DNA of 64,000 nucleotides from assembly GCF_030272615.1 (NCBI RefSeq), contig NC_081405.1, forward strand, positions 650,139,920 through 650,203,919, written 5' to 3'. Below are positions 57,416 to 64,000 of the stretch, in pieces. Source of the DNA: Cryptomeria japonica. Its lineage: Eukaryota; Streptophyta; Pinopsida; Cupressales; Cupressaceae. The position numbers were made by a program, and so were the translations under genes. The notes beneath the pieces were generated by a model. That model did not search any database. It was not told where the DNA came from and was given only the letters and a program-made list of their open reading frames with translations. Within the stretch, counting starts at the first letter, position 1. Each line of letters starts with the position of its first letter.

Positions 57416-58860
57416 CAACATACCCCCTATGCCCACATAGGATCACATCACGTCCAACCCCTTACGACCACATATGACCCCATAGGATCAGCCATAGTGT
57501 CCAAAGGGGTCATGTATGTTGTCCTAAGGGGTCACACATGCACATTCTAATGTACATGTGTGACCCCTTAGGACCACATACATGACCTCTTAGGACACTA
57601 TGCACAATCCTATGGGGTCATACATGTACATGGTCCTAAGGGGTTAAGTGCATGTGTGATGGGCCTTTAGGACCATATTGTGTTCTAAGGAGTCATATTT
57701 GTGATCCTAAGGGACCACAGATGTGTTAGAACACATGCATGACCCTTTAGGACCACATATGAGCCATATTAACATCCTAACTTATTTGGGGTATACAATT
57801 ATACCCCAACTACTAGGATGTTAATTTAGCCTGCTCATATGTGGTCCTAATGGGTCACACATGTGTTCTAACACATGCGTGCTTGATCCGTTAGGACCAC
57901 ATATATGACGGTTCCTTAGAACACAATGTGGTCCTAGAAAGGCTTGTCACACATGCATACGTGAACTAACTCATGCATTCAACCCCTTCTATGACCATGT
58001 ATATGTGTAATATGACCTCATAGGATCACACAGTTCACCCTAAGGGGTCATATGTGGTCCTAAGGGGTTGCACATGTACATTGTAGAACATATGCGTGTA
58101 TCCCCTTAAGCCATCTCCTATTTTCAAATTCATTCCCCTTTTAAGCCACATGTGTCCTATAATTTAGTTTGAGCCATGTCCATATTTTACCATGAGTTAG
58201 AATGCATGCATGTGTGTGACAGGCCTTTACTAGGACCACATTGTGTTCTAAGGGGTCATAATCTGGTCCTAAGGGGTCACACATGTTTTCTAACACATGT
58301 GTGACCCCTTAGGACCATATATAACCCCTTTTACCATCCTAGTAGTTGGGGTATATTGTATACACTAAGTATAGGATGTTAAAAGGACTCATATGTGGTC
58401 CTAAGGGGTCACGCATGTGTTAGAACACATGCGTGACCCCTTAGGATCACACATGACCCTTTAGAACACAATGTGGTCCTAAAGGCCCGTCACACACATG
58501 CACGCGCTCTGAATCATGTGTTCAACCCCTTCTAGGACCATTTACATGAATGACCCCATAGGATCACATGGTGTCCTAAGGGGTCATATTATGTGCTCCT
58601 AAGGGGTCATGCATGTACATTAGAACCTGTATGTGTGTCCCCTTAAGCTATGTCTCATTCCCCTTTTAAGCCACATGTCCTACTAAATAGTTTGATCCCC
58701 CTTCAAGTGCCAAATGTCCCAATTAGGCCTGCATCCGCTTAAGACATATATATCTAGTTTAAACACATGCCTGGATAGCCCCTTAGGACACAATGCCACC
58801 TTTTTAACATTTATGTACACAACATGTACCCCTTATGACCCAGCTTGACCAAATAAGATC
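57416..58860. repeat. second satellite-like domain, diverged GTCCTAAGGGGTCA words with large inverted repeats
   Basis: Shares the GTCCTAAGGGGTCA and TGACCCCTTAGGAC words with the 90-bp satellite, but adds CACATGCGTGTGT-type words and has a longer, irregular period. Two large imperfect inverted repeats are centred on paired GGGGTATA/TATACCCC-type parts (about 57728-57862 and 58258-58445). Confidence 0.75.
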
Positions 58861-60851
58861 TCATATATTGTGTACATACGTCCATCCCCTTAAGTCATGT
58901 GTCTTAAATGATTAATTACAAATTTTGTAGATGCTAAATTTAAAATTCCTATTCTAAGTACATGAAATTAACTAATTAACTAATTATGACTATACCCCTC
59001 TTAAAACATACTATTACGACCATACCTGTTTTAATGTATACTAGGAGGTCTATTAACTATATATATTATTAAATGCCATATATTAAATAGCATAATAGGT
59101 CCTATTAACTATATATGAAATTAAGTAATTACGATCAAATTAAATAGAATTACTTGACCAAGTCTACTTTTAAGACACATGTAATTAGGAGATGCACGTG
59201 TCTTAAGGGGATCCCAGTCATAATAATTTATTTAAAATGATCCCCTTAAACCACATGTGTGTCCTATATTTAAATTAGTTATTCTTTCCCTTACTTGCCA
59301 CATACATCCTATAATCTAGGCCTATCCCCTTAAGCCACATACATCCTAATTAGGCCTATCATCTTAAGCCACACACATCATAATTAGGCCAATCCCTTTA
59401 AGTCATGTGTCTTAAATGATTAATTACAAAATTTGTAGATGCTAAATTTGAAATTCCTATTCTAAGTACATGAAATTAACTAATTACAACCATACAGGCC
59501 TATTAAATAGCATGTAAGAGGTCCTATTAACTATATATTCAATTTATTAAACTTAATTATGATCAAATTAAATTTAATTTTGACCATGTCCCCTTAAGAC
59601 ACATGTAATTAGGAAATGCACGTACATCCTATAATTTAGGCCTGTCCCCTTAAGCCACATGCATCCTATAATTTAGGCTTGTCCCCTTAAGCCACATACA
59701 TCCTAATTAGGCCTATAGATTATCTTAAGCCACATACATCCTATAATTTAGGCCTGTCCCCTTAAGCCACATACATCCTAATTAGGTCTATAGATCATCT
59801 TAAGCCACATACATCCTAATTAGGCCAATCCCTTTAAGTCATGTGTCTTAAATGATTAATTGCAAAATTTGTAGATGTTAAATTTGAAATTCCTATTCTA
59901 AGTACATTAAATTAACTAAGTACAACCATACGGGCCTCTTAACATACTATTACGACAATTCCACTGTTAACATACTAGGACCTATTAACTATATATATTA
60001 TTAAATGTCATATATTAAATAACATGTAATAGGTCCTATAAACTGTATATTCAATTTATTAAGTAATTATGATCAAATTTAATTTAATTTCGACCATGTC
60101 CCCTTAAGACACATGTAATTAGGAAATGCACGTACATCCTATAATTTTGGCTTGTCCCCTTAAGCCACATACATCATATAATTTAGGCCTATCCCATTAA
60201 GCCACATACATCCTAATTAGGCCAATCCCTTTAAGTCATGTGTCTTAAATGATTAATTACAAAAAAATTAGATGCTAAATTTGAAATTCCTATTCTAAGT
60301 ACATTAAATTAACTAATTACAACCATACAGGTCTCTTAACATATTGTTATGACAATTCCCCTTTTAACATACTAGGACCTATTAACTATATATATTATTA
60401 AATGCCATATATTAAATAGCATGTAATAGGTCCTATTAACTATATATTCAATTTATTAAGTAATTATGATCAAATTTAATTTAATTTCGACCATGTCCCC
60501 TTAAGACACATGCAATTAGGAAATGCACGTACATCCTATAATTTAGGCCTGTCCCCTTAAGCCACATACATCCTATAATTTAGGCCTATCCCATTAAGCC
60601 ACATACATCCTAATTAGGCCAATCCCTTTAAGTCATGCATCTTAAATGATTAATTACAAAAAATGTAGATGCTAAATTTGAAATTCCTATTCTAAGTACA
60701 TTAAATTAACTAATTACAACCATACAAACCTCTTAACATACTGTTATGACAATTCCCATTTTAACATACTAGGACCTATTAAATATATATATTATTAAAT
60801 GCCATATATTAAATAGCATGTAATAGGTCCTATTAACTATATATTCAATTT
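58861..60851. repeat. third satellite domain, ~400-bp units (CCCCTTAAGCCACATACATCCTA type), left part
   Basis: The AATCCCTTTAAGTCATG word recurs at 59391, 59827, 60224 and 60621 (periods 436, 397, 397). Each unit has CCCTTAAGCCACATACATCC sub-repeats, GAAATTCCTATTCTAAGTAC, CATATATTAAATA and ATTATGATCAAATT parts. The array resumes at 63328 after the LINE insertion. Confidence 0.9.
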
Positions 60852-60859
60852 GGTGTTTT

Positions 60860-61387
60860 CCTCCTCAAGGGTGGATTAAGGCTAACTTTGATGGGGCCTC
60901 TAAGGGGAATCCAGGTAAAGCTAGATATGAGGGAATTGTCAGGAATTTAGTTGGAAGTTGCTTAATGGCGGTGGCTGGTCCTTTGGGAAATCAAACAAGT
61001 CATTTTGTCGAAGCCTCAACTGCCCTGAACACCTTAATTATAGCCAAAAGTCTTAATTATGATAAATTATGGCTCGAGGGAGATTCACTCAATATTATTA
61101 AGTGTTTGAAGGGGGAGTTAGAGCCATCATGGTCAATTGAAAATATTATCATAAAAGCTAGGGAGATCATTACAAGTTTCAAAGAAATAGTTATTCAACA
61201 TGCCTTTAGAGAGAAAAATAGTGTGGTGGACTGTCTAGCGAACATAGGGGTAAATTGTGACTCCCAAATGATCTGGCACAGGGAAGATCTCAATTTAAAC
61301 ATTAAAGAGCTCCTTAGAAAGGACCGATATATGGGGAGAGAAGGACCGCATAATCATGACAGGGAATATGAATATTTTTTGCCTTGA
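60860..61387 (+). pseudogene. LINE ORF2 C-terminus: RNase H domain
   Basis: The frame opens at the truncation point and reads PPQGWIKANFDGASKGNPG, then EASTALNTLIIAKSL, LWLEGDSLNIIKCL and NSVVDCLAN. These are the four conserved parts of the plant LINE RNase H-like domain (RVT_3), with the catalytic D-E-D-D residues all present. It ends at TGA 61385-61387 after a short tail. The domain itself is intact, but the protein lacks its start, endonuclease and reverse transcriptase, so it is a 5'-truncated fragment. Confidence 0.85.
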
Positions 61388-63143
61388 TGGAAAGGTCATT
61401 ATTACTTGGCAAAGCAGTAGATCCCCAACAATCTTTAACAATTCGCCGCACGCTTTGTGGGTCACCCAGTTCAAAATCTCGAGCAAAACCGGGAAAGAAG
61501 GGCTTAGTTTGCAGAGAAACAGAGCTGATAACCTAAATTCAAAGATGGGAGGAGACTTAAGGAGGGAGGAACCAGACAATACGTCGACCTGGAAAGCGAT
61601 GCCGAAAGTGTGGGCGAAACTGGAAAAAGGATCTCTCACAAGCTTTATGGAGAAGCTCGTGGACTATGATAAAGGTAGGGTAAATCTCGCTGTTTCCAAG
61701 ATTTCTGAAAATTGGTCTAATGGGTCCTTTAAAATTTGTGGGGTTAAGTTCAAGTTGGACGCTGGGCTCATAGCTATAGTGACTGGCATGCCCCACACCA
61801 GGCTTAATTTCTTTCGAGACCTCAAAGTCTCCAACAATGCGATTAATATGTTCCCGCGGAAAGAGAAAGAGAGGGTCAGAATTGGCAAAGCTACAGGGGG
61901 CTACTATGAAGCTGCTAATATCAAGAAACTCTAGAGCTGGGTTCTGAATGCAATAATGAAATACATCACGGTTGAGGGTCATTTATCTAGGGCCCACACC
62001 TACCACTTCATTCTTCTAAACCATTTCAGACATGACAAAAAGGTATCCCTGCCCTACTACCTTTTTAGGTCCCTTTCTAGGTCCCTCAATAAACATAGTA
62101 AAAATCCTTCTAGTCCAGTTCTCCATTGTGGGCTTTTGCTGCTCATTTATGAGCACTGTAAAACCCTCGCCTTGCTGGAAAACAAGAGGATATCTACCTC
62201 TTCGGGAAAGAGAAAGATGGAGGGAGGCAACTCCAGCAAGGAGAAGGCATCCTTTAGCAAAAAAAGAAAAAGTGCCCCTGGGATGGAAACAGAGGAAATT
62301 GAAAAGGAGAGCAGCGAAATGGAGATGGATGACTCCAATGGTGAAGACAGTTGGAACGATGAGGAGCTGGGTAATGAGGAAGAAAGTGGTGATAACGAGT
62401 CTGGTAAAGAAAGCCCTATCCACAGTGATTGCCCTGGCAAGGACAACAACCATCCAATGGAGGATGTGGATTTCAAGGATAATGAGGAAACTAAGGATGT
62501 GGATTTCAAGGATAATGAGGAAACTGATGTGAATTCTAAGAGGGAAAAAAACAAGGATTCTGAGAAGGACTTGACTAAGGATAGGGTAAGTGAGGATAAG
62601 GAAAGTTCGGGTAAAGGGTTATTTTTGGATAACCTCAAAAAACTCACTGATACGAGACTGGATTATGACAGATGGACCTACGACCTCCTGAAGAACCTAG
62701 AAAAAAAGGGGAAAAATACAGATGAGAAGAGGGAGGATGACGACAAAGATCAGATAAAATGGAAGTAGAATATGGAGGAGAAGGTTAATTCGCTGGAAGA
62801 AGGGAGAGAGGCAATGAAAAATCTATTGGGCATTATCCCGAGTATCCTATCAGCTGTCACTAAAAACTTGGAGGATATCACTAAGGTCTTTGATCATACT
62901 AGCTCTCCTAAACCAGTAATAGAACTTGACATGGATGATGAGACTATCTAGACTGGTAGCGGAGAAGCTACTCTAGTTGGTGGCGAAGCTACTCTAGTTG
63001 GTGGCGCTGTGAAGAGGACCAGGGCTAATGTCAAGAAATTTGTGGCTGCTTTTGCAAAGGATCTCCCTAATCTCTGGGATAACATTAAAGAGCTACATGG
63101 AATTAGCAACACCCTGGTGAATGCCCTGGAAAAAATCAACTAG
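61356..63143 (+). pseudogene. long extra frame downstream of LINE RNase H, interrupted by three TAG codons
   Basis: One frame of about 595 codons carries TAG at 61932, 62766 and 62949 and ends in TAG at 63141. It overlaps the RNase H end by 32 bp in another frame; the likely conserved start is nearer 61547. Residues from about 61650 to 62160 read GVKFKLDAGLIAIVTGMPHTRLNFFRDL, GGYYEAANIKKL[TAG]SWVLNAIMKYITVEG and YHFILLNHFRH, then LHCGLLLLIYEH. I recall similar text in repetitive plant proteins, perhaps the putative plant transposon protein group, but I am not sure. The second half is highly charged: E/D/K-rich with a duplicated DVDFKDNEET peptide and KRKMEG and KKRKS basic patches, probably disordered. 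It could be a LINE-carried third ORF or a transduced gene. Confidence 0.6.
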
Positions 63144-63327
63144 TTTCTCTTCTGGAGTATGGCTGGCTTTGCTGGCTTTGTGGGGCATTTGCTAGTTTTC
63201 TTTGGTTTTCTGCTGGCTTTTCGATGGTCTATTCCTTTTTGTTTCTTGTCACTTTTTCTGATTATGTTCCGCTTGTAAAGGGTTTCGGGGCCCCTTCAAA
63301 ACCTGTTTTTACCTTAATCAAAAACAT

Positions 63328-64000
63328 TATATTCAATTTATTAAGTAATTATGATCAAATTAAATTAAATTTAGACCATGTCCCCTTAAGACACATGTAA
63401 TTTTAGGAAATTCACATACATCCTATAATTTAGGCCTATTCCCTTAAGCCACATACATCCTATAATTTAGGCTTGTCCCCTTAAGCCACATACATTCTAT
63501 AATTTAGGCCTATCCCGTTAAGCCACATACATCCTATAATTTAGGCCTACCCCCTTAAGCCACATACATCCTAATTAGGCCTATAGATCATCTTAAGCCA
63601 CATAAATATCCTAATTAGGCCAATCCCTTTAAGACGTGGCATATTTATGATAAATTACAAAATTTGTAGATGCTTAAATTTGAAATTCCTATTCTAAGTA
63701 TGTACATGAAATTACGAGGTCATGTACACCCCTTTTAACATGTATATTATTACGAACATACCCCTTAAGCCACATGTGTCTCCTATTTAAAGTTTCTTCC
63801 CCTTAAGCCACATACATCCTAATTAGGCCTATCCCCTTAAGTCACTTGTCCTAGTTAGGCCAATCCCTTTAAGTCGTGTGTCTTAAATGATTAATTACAA
63901 AATTTGTAGATGCTAAATTTAATTGCGACCTATTTAGGCCTATCCCCTTAAGCCAAAATTATCCTATTTCTAGTTTGATCCCCTTAAGTCATGTGTCCTA
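63328..64000. repeat. third satellite domain, continuation after the LINE
   Basis: Resumes with TATATTCAATTTATTAAG and continues the ~400-bp unit order. AATCCCTTTAAG words are at 63622 and 63862, the second after a shortened unit. The array runs off the window end. Confidence 0.88.

Larger units (their letters stand above)
60852..63327 (+). mobile_element. 5'-truncated LINE with extra downstream reading frame
   Basis: The 12-bp target duplication TATATTCAATTT is at 60840-60851 and 63328-63339. The 3' end is TTAATCAAAAACAT, a short A-rich tail usual for plant L1-type elements, preceded by GGGTTTCGGGGCCCC. The 5' end starts inside ORF2, in the RNase H domain; endonuclease and reverse transcriptase are lost. 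Between the RNase H stop (61387) and the tail lie about 1.9 kb holding a second long frame (61356-63143). The satellite continues in register on both sides, which confirms insertion into the array. Confidence 0.88.

Noticed and set aside
62016-62647. Minus-strand frames of 145 and 166 codons opposite the charged tail of the LINE frame
   Set aside because: They are S/L-rich complements of an E/D/K-rich coding strand, the expected shadow of the plus-strand frame.

Overview
This window is nuclear DNA from a seed plant with a large, repeat-rich genome. The plant assignment rests on Tat-like Ty3/gypsy elements, Ty1/copia pieces, a plant-type LINE with an RNase H tail, a plant mobile domain gene fragment and GT-AG introns. 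I suspect a gymnosperm from the amount and age of the nested repeats, but the sequence does not prove it. I saw no rRNA, tRNA, CRISPR or bacterial-type gene. Only one ordinary host gene is supported: a BMT5-like/DUF2431 methyltransferase on the minus strand (4196-8284), with a 3.25-kb intron full of old repeats.

Layout. 0-4 kb: a probable copia LTR, a LINE remnant and AT-rich DNA. 4-9.3 kb: the methyltransferase gene and a degenerate tandem array upstream of it. 10.3-13.3 kb: a minus-strand copia derivative cut by a gypsy LTR. 13.3-19 kb: retroelement-derived, non-coding DNA with minisatellites. 19.2-30.6 kb: copy A of an unrecognised multi-exon gene (minus strand), split in an exon by an 8.9-kb gypsy-like element (20601-29505). 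30.6-31.2 kb: a truncated LTR of the same family. 31.2-51.4 kb: a candidate DNA transposon. It holds copy B of the same unknown gene (plus strand), a seven-unit ~360-bp tandem array and a decayed transposase-like gene pointing the other way. An 11.2-kb gypsy element (33224-44468, target-site duplication GGTAT) sits in an intron of copy B. 51.4-52.7 kb: a GA microsatellite split by a probable solo LTR. 52.7-64 kb: three satellite-like domains, the last split by a 5'-truncated LINE (60852-63327, 12-bp target-site duplication).

How the parts work together. The unknown gene (signature FWDRWWMVFD) and the transposase-like gene are convergent between candidate terminal repeats, which suggests a two-gene DNA transposon. 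Both copies of the unknown gene were later hit by gypsy insertions. The 33-44 kb gypsy element keeps a 1348-codon ORF that joins Gag and protease directly to an integrase C-terminal tail, with no reverse transcriptase. It also carries an antisense, intron-containing plant mobile domain gene, and its left end has reiterated LTR and leader fragments inside the target-site duplication. The LINE carries a long extra reading frame after its RNase H domain.
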